Shown piece by piece: positions 36,964-45,274 of a stretch of 64,000 bases of DNA. The translations under genes were made by a program, and so were the position numbers. Every line of letters starts with the position of its first letter. Within the stretch, counting starts at the first letter, position 1. Origin of the DNA: Ravibacter sp964559125 (lineage in GTDB: Bacteria; Bacteroidota; Bacteroidia; Cytophagales; Spirosomataceae); NCBI GenBank assembly GCA_964559125.1, contig CAZLGW010000021.1, forward strand, positions 34,912-98,911, written 5' to 3'. The notes beneath the pieces were generated by a model. It did not search any database and was not told the origin of the DNA. It saw only the letters and a list, made by a program, of their open reading frames with translations.

Positions 36964-37077
36964 AGCTGTCAGCAGTCAGAAATCAGATGTCAGCCGCATC
37001 CGGTTGACAGCAAGCCGTTGCAATAGAATACCACCGACAAACGAGCGCTGATCGCTGACTGCTGAAAGCTGATAGCT
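36964..37077. repeat. Imperfect long-range inverted repeat between pckA and fbp
   Basis: The left arm AGCTGTCAGCAGTCAG (36964-36979) pairs with CTGACTGCTGAAAGCT (37055-37070), 15 of 16 positions. The arms are separated by about 75 bases that contain further TCAG/CTGA-type pieces. Sequences of this TCAGCAGTCAGC type occur between genes in many Bacteroidota and behave like REP elements; that membership is from memory. Confidence 0.6.
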
Positions 37078-37087
37078 TTATATTCAC

Positions 37088-38083
37088 ATGAACTTACTGA
37101 AAGAAGAAGCCATTGCCACACCGGTGGGAGTCACGCTCGATCGTTTTATCAAGTCAAAGCAGAGCGCGGTTTCCAATGCTTCGGGCGAGTTTTCACAATT
37201 ACTGAGAGACATTGCGCTGGCGTCGAAAATCGTGCACCGCGAAATAAACCGTGCGGGGCTTAGCAATATCCTGGGCATGTACGGCGCTGAAAACTCTCAC
37301 GGGGAAGCACAGCAACGGCTTGATATCAGCGCGCATATCCGTTTCGTGAGGGCTCTTCGCAACGGAGGCGAAGTAGCGGCTGTGGTATCGGAAGAAGAGG
37401 AGGCGTTGATCTATACCGGCAATCATCATGGCAAATATGTAGTCGCCCTGGATCCGCTCGACGGTTCTTCGAATATCGACGTAAACGTATCTATCGGGAC
37501 CATTTTTTCTATTTACAAGCGTTTAACACCCATCGGGACGCCGCCCGGGGAATCCGATTTTCTGCAGGGCGGACGCCGGCAGGTATGTGCGGGATATGTG
37601 TTATACGGCTCTTCGACCATGCTCGTCTATACGACCGGCGAAGGGGTAAACGGTTTTACCTATGATATTTCGCTCGGTGAGTATTTTTTATCACACCCGG
37701 GGATGACTATCAAGGCGGGTGGATCAGTTTATTCGTGCAATGAAGGCAACCTGGAAGACTTTGACGAACCGGTGCAGCGGTATATCGCGTTGTGCAGGAA
37801 ACGCCGCATGACCGCGCGCTATATAGGCTCCCTGGTCGGCGACTTTCATCGCAACCTGATCAAGGGCGGTATCTACCTGTATCCTTCGCTCCCCCAGGCG
37901 CCTTCAGGGAAGCTCCGCCTCCTGTATGAATGCTATCCGCTGGCGTATGTGATCGAGCAGGCCGGAGGAGCAGCTACCAATTGTAAGCATTCCATCCTGG
38001 ATCTGCCTATCAATAGTATTCACCAGCGCAGTCCGCTCGTTATAGGATCCAGGGAATTAGTAGAAGAAGTTAACCATATATGA
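37088..38083 (+). CDS. fbp: Fructose-1,6-bisphosphatase, class I
   Basis: A 331-residue enzyme of usual length that removes the 1-phosphate from fructose 1,6-bisphosphate in gluconeogenesis. The metal-binding signature LDPLDGSSNIDVN lies near residues 120-132, with the acidic EEEEAL segment before it and the substrate-binding YIGSLVGDFHR near 240-255. The class I type is separate from the class III enzyme (Fbp3) common in Bacteroides. Its stop overlaps the first ATG of pyc by 4 bp. Confidence 0.96.
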   Translation: MNLLKEEAIATPVGVTLDRFIKSKQSAVSNASGEFSQLLRDIALASKIVHREINRAGLSNILGMYGAENSHGEAQQRLDISAHIRFVRALRNGGEVAAVVSEEEEALIYTGNHHGKYVVALDPLDGSSNIDVNVSIGTIFSIYKRLTPIGTPPGESDFLQGGRRQVCAGYVLYGSSTMLVYTTGEGVNGFTYDISLGEYFLSHPGMTIKAGGSVYSCNEGNLEDFDEPVQRYIALCRKRRMTARYIGSLVGDFHRNLIKGGIYLYPSLPQAPSGKLRLLYECYPLAYVIEQAGGAATNCKHSILDLPINSIHQRSPLVIGSRELVEEVNHI

Positions 38084-41000
38084 TAATGAATACCGACCAG
38101 GTAAAACCCATCAGCCGGTTGCTGATCGCCAATCGCGGGGAGATCGCCATCCGCATCATGCGCGCTGCCACCGAGCTCCACATTACGACCGTAGCCATCT
38201 ATACTTACGAAGACCGCTATTCGCAGCACCGGTATAAAGCGGACGAATCTTACCAGATAGGCCGGAGCGACGACCCGCTGAAGCCTTACCTGGACGTGGA
38301 GGAGATCATCCTGCTCGCAAAACACAAAAAAGTAGACGCTATACATCCCGGTTACGGCTTTCTTTCGGAGAATGTGACCCTGGCGAGGCGCTGCCGCGAG
38401 GAGGGCCTGATCTTTGTCGGACCTTCTCCCGAATCGATGGAAGCCCTGGGCGATAAGGTGAAGGCAAAGAACCTCGCTTCCAGGGCCGGGGTGCCGATGA
38501 TCCCCGACAGCCGGGCTGCACTGGACGACTTTACCTTTGCCCTGTCGGAGGCCGACCGGATCGGGTTCCCGGTTATGATCAAGGCGGTTGCAGGCGGGGG
38601 AGGGCGGGGCATGCGTGTTGTAAAGGAGCGTTCACAATTTGAAATGGCTTTTTACGATGCCCGTAGTGAGGCGAAGAATGCTTTCGGCGACGATACCGTT
38701 TTTCTCGAAAAACTCATTGCCGGTCCTAAGCACGTAGAGGTTCAGCTACTGGGCGACCAATACGGCAACCTGGTCCACCTGTACGAGAGAGACTGCTCGG
38801 TGCAGCGCCGCTTCCAGAAGGTAATTGAAATCGCACCTTCCGTCGGCTTGTCACAGGAAGTCAGGGATAAACTTTATGAATATGCCCTCAGGATAGGGAG
38901 GGAAGCCGGCTACTACAATGCCGGGACGGTAGAGTTTCTGGTCGGCGACGGGCAGGATATCTATTTCATAGAAGTGAACCCGCGCATACAGGTCGAGCAT
39001 ACCATTACCGAGGAAATAACAGGGATAGATCTCGTCAGGTCACAGATACTCATCGCGATGGGCTGCCGGCTGTCAGACAGCTGTATCGACATCGGTGACC
39101 AGGACAGCATTCCCCTGACCGGCTTTGCCATCCAGTGCCGTATTACCACCGAAGACCCGGCCAACAGCTTCAAACCCGATTTCGGGACGATTATCGCCTA
39201 CCGCAACGCCGCCGGCTTCGGGATCAGGATTGATGAAGGCAGCAGCTATCCCGGTGCAAAGATCTCGCCTTTTTTTGACTCCATGATCGTCAAGGTTTCG
39301 GCGCGGAGCCGTACGTTGAACGGGGCCATCCAGAACCTCAAAAGGGCCCTGGCGGAGTTCAGGATCCGCGGGGTAAAAACCAATATCCCTTTCCTGCTGA
39401 ACGTGATCAGCCACCCGGTTTTTGAAAGCGGCCGGGCGGATGTATCCTTTATAGAAAATCACCCGGAGCTTTTTAAGCTATATAAGCCGCGCGACAGGTC
39501 TACCAAAGTGCTCAACTACCTGGCGGATGTGATCGTCAACGGAAACCCGGAAGTCCGTGTGAACGACCACCGCACTTTCCGTATACCGGTTATTCCCGAG
39601 CACAATCCCTACGCGGCCTGGCCGGAAGGGAACAGGGATAGGCTGAAAGCCATGGGCAGAGAAAAGTTTGTGCAGCACATCCGTGACGTTAAACCCGTAT
39701 TATTTACCGATACCACCTTCCGCGACGCACACCAGTCGCTGCTTGCCACCCGTGTGCGCACCCGCGACATGCTGCAGGTGGCGGAAGGATTCGCCCGAAA
39801 CCACCCCGAGTTGTTTTCAATGGAAGTATGGGGCGGGGCTACTTTCGACGTGGCTATGCGTTTTTTATATGAGAACCCATGGAAACGTCTCAGGGCATTC
39901 CGGGAAGCAATGCCTAACATGCTGCTCCAGATGCTTTTCAGGGGCTCGAACGCGGTGGGGTATTCGGCCTATCCTGATAATGTCATCGAAAAATTTGTTG
40001 AGGAGGCCTGGAAAACCGGGATTGATGTGTTCCGGATATTCGATTCGCTCAACTGGCTGGAAGGGATGAAAGTGAGCCTCAGGGCAGTGAGGGAGCGGAC
40101 CGATGCGCTTGCCGAAGCGTGTATCTGCTACAGCGGGAACATGCTTTCGCCCGCCGAGCACAAATATACGCTTCAGTATTACCTTGACCTCGCCCGCAGG
40201 CTTGAGGATGAAGGAGCACACCTGATCGCCATCAAAGATATGGCAGGGCTGCTGACACCCCTGTCGGCGGAAGCGCTGGTGCGCGAGCTTAAGAAAGCGG
40301 TCGCATTACCCGTTCACCTGCATACGCACGATACGGCGTCGATCCAGTCGGCAACCTACCTGAAGGCGGTAGATGCCGGCGTCGATGTGATAGATTGCGC
40401 GCTGGGAGCACTTTCCGGCCTTACTTCACAGCCCAACCTCAATTCGGTGCTGGCCATGCTGCGCGGCCATGAACGCGAAAACCCGATGGACCTGGAGTCG
40501 CTCAATGCCTATTCGTCCTATTGGGAAGACGTAAGGGAGTGGTACTACCCCTTTGAGTCGGGCATGAAGGCGGGCAGCGCAGAAGTATACACGAATGAAA
40601 TACCGGGCGGACAATATTCGAACCTGAAGCCGCAGGCCATAGCATTGGGGCTAGGGGACAAGTTTGAGCAGCTGAAAAAAAACTACACGGTGGTCAACGA
40701 GCTTTTCGGCAATATTGTAAAGGTGACGCCTTCTTCCAAGGTAGTGGGCGACATGGCGCTTTTCATGACATCCAATAATCTTACAGCCGCCGATGTGCTG
40801 GCAAAAGGAGCGACCCTGGCCTTCCCCGAATCAGTCAGGGGCTATTTCAGGGGAGAGCTCGGACAACCTGCCGGAGGCTTCCCCAAAGAGCTACAGGCGC
40901 TTGTGCTGAAGGGCGAGTCGCCTCTGGAAGGCAGGCCTAACGAACACCTGCCGCCGGTGCACTTTGAAGAGGAGTGGAAACATTTTGAACAAAAATTCCC

Positions 41001-41535
41001 GCATCATGAGGGGTTTACCGATTATCTCTCTTTTAAGATGTATCCCAGGGTGTATGAAGATTTTTACACATCGGTGGAAAAGTACGGAGACGTAAGCATC
41101 ATTCCTACCCCCGCCTTTTTCTTCGGATTGAAGCCCGACGAGGAGATCATAGTCAGCATATCCGAAGGGAAGAACATACTCGTCAGGCGTCTTTTCGTAT
41201 CCGAGCCCGATGCGCGCGGGATGAGGCTGGTCACTTTCGAGCTGAACGGGCAAAGCCGCCAGGTGCAGGTGCGCGACAAGTCGGTGAAGGCCGATAAGGT
41301 ACCCAATGCCAAAGCAGGCGGGCCGGGAGAAATAGGCGCACCGCTGCAGGGGCGGATCACCCGTATCCTGGTAAAAGCAGGAGACAGCATAGCGATGAAT
41401 ACGCCCCTTTTCGTGATCGAGGCAATGAAGATGGAAAGCACCGTCACGGCCGGGCAGGAGGGATCGGTAAAGGCAGTTATGCTGGCGGAAGGCGCACTGG
41501 TGGAGCAGGATGATTGTGTGATGGTGGTGGGGTGA
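38080..41535 (+). CDS. pyc: Pyruvate carboxylase
   Basis: A 1151-residue single-chain enzyme, the typical length. It makes oxaloacetate from pyruvate, bicarbonate and ATP. Domains: biotin carboxylase (about 10-460, with GGGGRGMRVV and EVNPRIQVEHT), carboxyltransferase TIM barrel (about 540-810, FRDAHQSLLATRVRT, HTHDTASIQ), allosteric/PYC region, and biotin carrier (about 1075-1150, EAMKMEST with biotinylated Lys1117). It starts within the end of fbp (ATG at 38080; a second ATG at 38086). With pckA it provides the pyruvate to phosphoenolpyruvate route. It ends 5 bp from a convergent gene. Confidence 0.97.
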   Translation: MIMNTDQVKPISRLLIANRGEIAIRIMRAATELHITTVAIYTYEDRYSQHRYKADESYQIGRSDDPLKPYLDVEEIILLAKHKKVDAIHPGYGFLSENVTLARRCREEGLIFVGPSPESMEALGDKVKAKNLASRAGVPMIPDSRAALDDFTFALSEADRIGFPVMIKAVAGGGGRGMRVVKERSQFEMAFYDARSEAKNAFGDDTVFLEKLIAGPKHVEVQLLGDQYGNLVHLYERDCSVQRRFQKVIEIAPSVGLSQEVRDKLYEYALRIGREAGYYNAGTVEFLVGDGQDIYFIEVNPRIQVEHTITEEITGIDLVRSQILIAMGCRLSDSCIDIGDQDSIPLTGFAIQCRITTEDPANSFKPDFGTIIAYRNAAGFGIRIDEGSSYPGAKISPFFDSMIVKVSARSRTLNGAIQNLKRALAEFRIRGVKTNIPFLLNVISHPVFESGRADVSFIENHPELFKLYKPRDRSTKVLNYLADVIVNGNPEVRVNDHRTFRIPVIPEHNPYAAWPEGNRDRLKAMGREKFVQHIRDVKPVLFTDTTFRDAHQSLLATRVRTRDMLQVAEGFARNHPELFSMEVWGGATFDVAMRFLYENPWKRLRAFREAMPNMLLQMLFRGSNAVGYSAYPDNVIEKFVEEAWKTGIDVFRIFDSLNWLEGMKVSLRAVRERTDALAEACICYSGNMLSPAEHKYTLQYYLDLARRLEDEGAHLIAIKDMAGLLTPLSAEALVRELKKAVALPVHLHTHDTASIQSATYLKAVDAGVDVIDCALGALSGLTSQPNLNSVLAMLRGHERENPMDLESLNAYSSYWEDVREWYYPFESGMKAGSAEVYTNEIPGGQYSNLKPQAIALGLGDKFEQLKKNYTVVNELFGNIVKVTPSSKVVGDMALFMTSNNLTAADVLAKGATLAFPESVRGYFRGELGQPAGGFPKELQALVLKGESPLEGRPNEHLPPVHFEEEWKHFEQKFPHHEGFTDYLSFKMYPRVYEDFYTSVEKYGDVSIIPTPAFFFGLKPDEEIIVSISEGKNILVRRLFVSEPDARGMRLVTFELNGQSRQVQVRDKSVKADKVPNAKAGGPGEIGAPLQGRITRILVKAGDSIAMNTPLFVIEAMKMESTVTAGQEGSVKAVMLAEGALVEQDDCVMVVG

Positions 41536-41540
41536 GGGAG

Positions 41541-43112
41541 TTACCGGCTCACCCAGATGGGGCTTGACCAGGCGATATGCGTGTCGGCCATAGAAACCCT
41601 TACATAGTACCATGTTGCCGATGAGATAGCCTCTTCTTCGGTATCCCATTTTACTGACAGCGCATTTGGTTCGGTATACCGGGTTACATCCCCTTCTCTG
41701 ATAAGATCGATTCGTTCGATAACCAGGTTTCCTGCTACTTCGACATGAATAGAAAGTGAGCCTGTGCTTTTGATTTCAGACCCCATCCGATGTCCGTTTA
41801 TTGTAAACTTAAGGATCGTTCTGTTGTTGGTAGTGCCAAATACCTGGCGGTTCCACAACGCTTTAAAGACCGATTCTCTAGTCAGACCTTCGGCCCAAAC
41901 TCCCATAAGGCCGGGGCCGCGTGTATACTTATAATCTTCGGGCTTGGTTTGCAATTGATGAAGGGCGTCTCCGGGGCGCCCGTCATGGTCGTCCCCGGTT
42001 CCGATCATGCCTAGGCGAAAACCTCTTTTCAGCCCGTCGACCGCATGGCTGCCTACCACTTCCTTATCTTTGGAACGGCTTTTAAAGCGTGGGCCGAGCC
42101 CGAATATCATTTCGTTAATCCCACCTATCGAATAAATTTCTACCAGGCGTTCCACTTCAGGGTCGTGGCCGTTGTCCCAGTTGGTGGTATGTCCGAAGCT
42201 TGCGGTATGATTGGCTATGATCAGGGCTCCCGTACTTCTCGCTATCGCATAAATCTTTTGAAGGGTATCTTGTTCCGGATCCGTACAGCGCAGGATAGGC
42301 CCATCGTTTCTGGGATAGATAAAGTTCCTGTGACCCAGTTTTGGGCTGGTCCATTCTCCGCCTACGAAAGTGACAAACCTGCCGGGTTGGTTGAAGTCAT
42401 TGGTAACGGCCTTAAAGTAGGTCCATTGGCCGTTCGTGATGGCTTCCGTGTGATCGGTAAGGGCGAAGATGTCCAGGAAAGATTCATCTCTGGCAAAGGC
42501 ATATATTTCTTCAGGCAGCCGGATACCGTCCCCGAAAATGCTATGGCAGTGCAGGTTCCCCCAGAATAGCCGTTCTTCCGGCTTTTTCTCCTCTACATAG
42601 ATGGCGTTGCTTACACCGGCTATCCCGGTGACAGGGTCGGTAATACGAATGTATTTGATGCCCGGGCTACTAAACTTAAAACCTTCCAGTCTCCGGATAG
42701 GGCGCCGGTCTGAGTAGTAGGGGCCGGACCCTTCCTTAAACGAATAAGAGGCCGGACCCTCGTATCCTTCATCTCCTGAAATCTTCACCTCGTTTTTCCA
42801 GGCAGGCAGGACGTTGTCCATGTACCGGATCCCCCGGGAGGAATGGTTGAAGGGGCCGTTTACCGTGACCCCTCCCCGCTGCCAGATCGGGATCCATTCA
42901 GCAAAAAAGGGTTCTGTCAGCAATCTTATGCCGAGCCAGAAAGGTTCATTCAAACCTACAACCGATGGCGCCGTAACCCGGATTTCGGTCAGTTCTTTTT
43001 CCTTTTTGGCAGGTGTTTGCTTTAAACCTGATGCATGGCCGGGTAACCCTGTCAGTAATGAAGCACCGCCGGTGACGGCCGATAAGTTCCCCAGAAATTT
43101 CCTCCTTTTCAC
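41541..43112 (-). CDS. DUF3604 / PHP-type metal-dependent hydrolase-like protein with Tat signal
   Basis: A 523-residue exported protein. The twin-arginine signal MKRRKFLGNLSA suggests export in folded, metal-loaded form. An N-terminal Ig-like part (about 40-175) precedes a PHP-like domain with metal-binding motifs NLHCHSIFGDG (near 195), LTDHTE, GGEW, ANHTASFGH and GTGDDHDGRPG. DUF3604 proteins are common next to sulfatases and glycan loci, but their substrate is not established. It follows the ceramidase-like gene after 183 bp, so it may or may not belong to the PUL 2 operon. Confidence 0.85.
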   Translation of the reverse strand: MKRRKFLGNLSAVTGGASLLTGLPGHASGLKQTPAKKEKELTEIRVTAPSVVGLNEPFWLGIRLLTEPFFAEWIPIWQRGGVTVNGPFNHSSRGIRYMDNVLPAWKNEVKISGDEGYEGPASYSFKEGSGPYYSDRRPIRRLEGFKFSSPGIKYIRITDPVTGIAGVSNAIYVEEKKPEERLFWGNLHCHSIFGDGIRLPEEIYAFARDESFLDIFALTDHTEAITNGQWTYFKAVTNDFNQPGRFVTFVGGEWTSPKLGHRNFIYPRNDGPILRCTDPEQDTLQKIYAIARSTGALIIANHTASFGHTTNWDNGHDPEVERLVEIYSIGGINEMIFGLGPRFKSRSKDKEVVGSHAVDGLKRGFRLGMIGTGDDHDGRPGDALHQLQTKPEDYKYTRGPGLMGVWAEGLTRESVFKALWNRQVFGTTNNRTILKFTINGHRMGSEIKSTGSLSIHVEVAGNLVIERIDLIREGDVTRYTEPNALSVKWDTEEEAISSATWYYVRVSMADTHIAWSSPIWVSR

Positions 43113-43295
43113 GTGTTAATAGGGTTTCTCCCGGGTAAAAAGCGCCCGGGCTTCGGCGCAAGTTAGTAAAACTTGGGTATAGAGGAAGGTAATCCTAACC
43201 TACAGAATTTATCAATTTAGAGAAGCGACAACCCTTTCATCCAGTTGACTCAACGCCCGAATAACTCTCTGAAAAGCGACCAAGTGATTGCAGGG

Positions 43296-44681
43296 CTATT
43301 TCTTTAGATTATTAAGATAGGTTCGAGGTATGATTTCATGTATTGCACCTATAATTCGTTCTTCTACATCTTCTTTAAATTTGGAAGGCTTCTCGTAACC
43401 AATCATAGCGGTTTCCGCTTCGTATCCTCCTTCTTTCAGGACACGCAAAGAAGGTATATAGCAGGGCATGTCGTTCGAATAGGCATTCACCCAGACTCTG
43501 TCCTTTCCTATTTCCCGTTTAAGTCGCAGTGAATAGTCTACTACTACTTCGCCGGCCAGAAAGATCATCGCCAGGTCTTTCCCAAAACTCCATACCTGTA
43601 CCGGATAAGATATTTTCTCCGGCATTTCGCTTCTGGCTATGCGACCAAGCATAAGGTTTGAATAGTTGCTGGTCCGTCCGGTTCCTTTAGCATCCTCGGC
43701 GAGCTTAATCGGATCTGGCATCTGCGCAAACTCAAGGTCGATATTTATGAGATTGCCTTCCGGCGCTTTCTGCAGAGGTTTTAATTCGTGAGACGAGATA
43801 AGCCGGCTCACTTCATCAGCAATGCTTTTCCCTTGTATCCTGGCGTTCTCAAGATCCATCTCAGGGTTTTTAGTATTCATCCTCGGGTTTGAGTTTTGAT
43901 CTGCTCCGCACCCCACTGAAATCAAAGCAATAGCGTCCGGTGGGAGCTTCTCTTCTATTTGCAGCTGGGCTTCCCCGACCCAGTCCCCATGTACTACATT
44001 ATTGAGCGGACCAAGCGTCACAGCATGGCAGGCATAGCTAACAAGTATTGCGCGTACGTTCCCCTCCGGATCAGTGATCTTAAGGAGTGGCATTGAATGA
44101 TCTACCGGTCCGTTGGGCTTTATATGTTCTCTACGATTAACCGCAAAGCCTACTTCACCCTGTCCCCAGGAGACTAAGGAAGGAGCAATGGTTTTAATAG
44201 CCTGCAGAGATACTTCTTTGAGTTTTGGCACCAGCCCTTGTGAGTAAAGTGCTACTTCGGCCAGTTCGTCAGGAGATAAAGGTTTGTGGAAATGGGAAAC
44301 AATACTACCGATTTGCGGACCGCTATGTGTATGTGAGGCGCAGATGGTAATGTTTTCAGGCCTGACATTGATTTCCTTAGCGAGTTCCCGTCTTACATGT
44401 TCTGTTATTTTTCCGGGGATCCCCAGTAAATCCACTGTAATCAGCAGAGAATATCCGTCCTTTGAATTTCCGAAAGCCAGCGCTTTGCCCCAGAGTTTAT
44501 GGTGGACTTTTTCAAAAGGATAGCCCCTGTCCGAATAGCCGGTCAGCCGGATAGGGCGGGTGGGGGTTATTTCTATTTTAGCAGCGCCCACTTCGATAAG
44601 TTTGCCCTTTTTGCCGGCGAAGGCAGAAAAACCAGCTGACAATATGAGTAAAGCCGCCAACAGGATTTTTCTCTTTTTCAT
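43296..44681 (-). CDS. Neutral/alkaline ceramidase-like protein (N-terminal domain family)
   Basis: A 461-residue exported protein with a signal peptide (to about residue 22). It matches the N-terminal domain of neutral ceramidases: GAAKIEITPTRP, zinc-site histidines in ASHTHSGPQIG and YACHAVTLGP. The serine-nucleophile motif of true ceramidases (GDVSPN type) is not present. The equivalent region reads VGCGADQNSNPR, so ceramide hydrolysis is doubtful. Shorter than full ceramidases, it lacks their C-terminal Ig domain. It is 20 bp downstream of the small CBM-like gene in the PUL 2 operon. Confidence 0.85.
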   Translation of the reverse strand: MKKRKILLAALLILSAGFSAFAGKKGKLIEVGAAKIEITPTRPIRLTGYSDRGYPFEKVHHKLWGKALAFGNSKDGYSLLITVDLLGIPGKITEHVRRELAKEINVRPENITICASHTHSGPQIGSIVSHFHKPLSPDELAEVALYSQGLVPKLKEVSLQAIKTIAPSLVSWGQGEVGFAVNRREHIKPNGPVDHSMPLLKITDPEGNVRAILVSYACHAVTLGPLNNVVHGDWVGEAQLQIEEKLPPDAIALISVGCGADQNSNPRMNTKNPEMDLENARIQGKSIADEVSRLISSHELKPLQKAPEGNLINIDLEFAQMPDPIKLAEDAKGTGRTSNYSNLMLGRIARSEMPEKISYPVQVWSFGKDLAMIFLAGEVVVDYSLRLKREIGKDRVWVNAYSNDMPCYIPSLRVLKEGGYEAETAMIGYEKPSKFKEDVEERIIGAIHEIIPRTYLNNLKK

Positions 44682-44701
44682 TTCGTTATACTTTAAATAG
44701 A

Positions 44702-45214
44702 TTAATTTTTGGCTTGTACAGGAGCCAGCTCTATCTCCCGAAGATCGAGCAGGGCGCCCTTGCCGAAATCAGTTTCTGGTTTGAATATAAAATGGTGAGA
44801 CCCTTTTTTTAGTTTCAGATTACCAATATATATTTTTTTAAAAGTTTCCCACGAACCGCTTCTTTCTACTTTTCCTTTTATTGTCTGCTTCCCTGTTTGC
44901 AGTATAAATCCCTTCCCCGCCTCTTCATCCGAAACAGACCATTCGAGATAAACACTATATCGCCCGGAACGATCTACTATGGCCTCCCATTCTACCTTAC
45001 CGTCTGACCGGAACCAGCCAAACGCTTTCCATTCCGGCATGTAGGCGATCTCTGTTCCGCTTGCTTTCCCGGTACTGGCGTGGAGAAGCATCCTGCCGTC
45101 GGACAATTGACTTACCATCTGAGGAGAATTGATCGTATTGTTTTCCTGAGCCGGAAGCGGGAGCGCTGTTAGCATTAAAAAAGCTACTAAGAGACATTTA
45201 ATGATAGAATTCAT
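44702..45214 (-). CDS. Small secreted protein with carbohydrate-binding-like jelly-roll
   Basis: A 170-residue protein from the start at 45214 (MNSIIKCLLVAFLMLTALPL), which gives a good signal peptide; an ATG 11 codons upstream is less likely. The mature part looks like a CBM6/DUF5077-type beta-sandwich (GWFRSDGKVEWEAIVDRSGR, YSVYLEWSVSDEEAGKGF, LKLKKGSHHFIFKPE). No catalytic motif. It is probably periplasmic or surface-exposed and may bind a sugar polymer. It lies in the PUL 2 operon between the cytochrome-bearing protein and the ceramidase-like gene. Confidence 0.75.
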   Translation of the reverse strand: MNSIIKCLLVAFLMLTALPLPAQENNTINSPQMVSQLSDGRMLLHASTGKASGTEIAYMPEWKAFGWFRSDGKVEWEAIVDRSGRYSVYLEWSVSDEEAGKGFILQTGKQTIKGKVERSGSWETFKKIYIGNLKLKKGSHHFIFKPETDFGKGALLDLREIELAPVQAKN

Positions 45215-45274
45215 GATATACTTAGAATTATCAGTTAGGTATGACAAAGAGAAAAACTGCGGTGCGCGTACTAC

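Noticed and set aside
40891..41649. Minus-strand frame of 252 codons across the pyc end
   Set aside because: It would overlap both pyc and the DUF3604 gene; no recognisable motif.
43120..43170. CCCGGG-rich hairpin upstream of the DUF3604 gene
   Set aside because: Short, competing pairings and no T-run; not convincing as terminator or operator.
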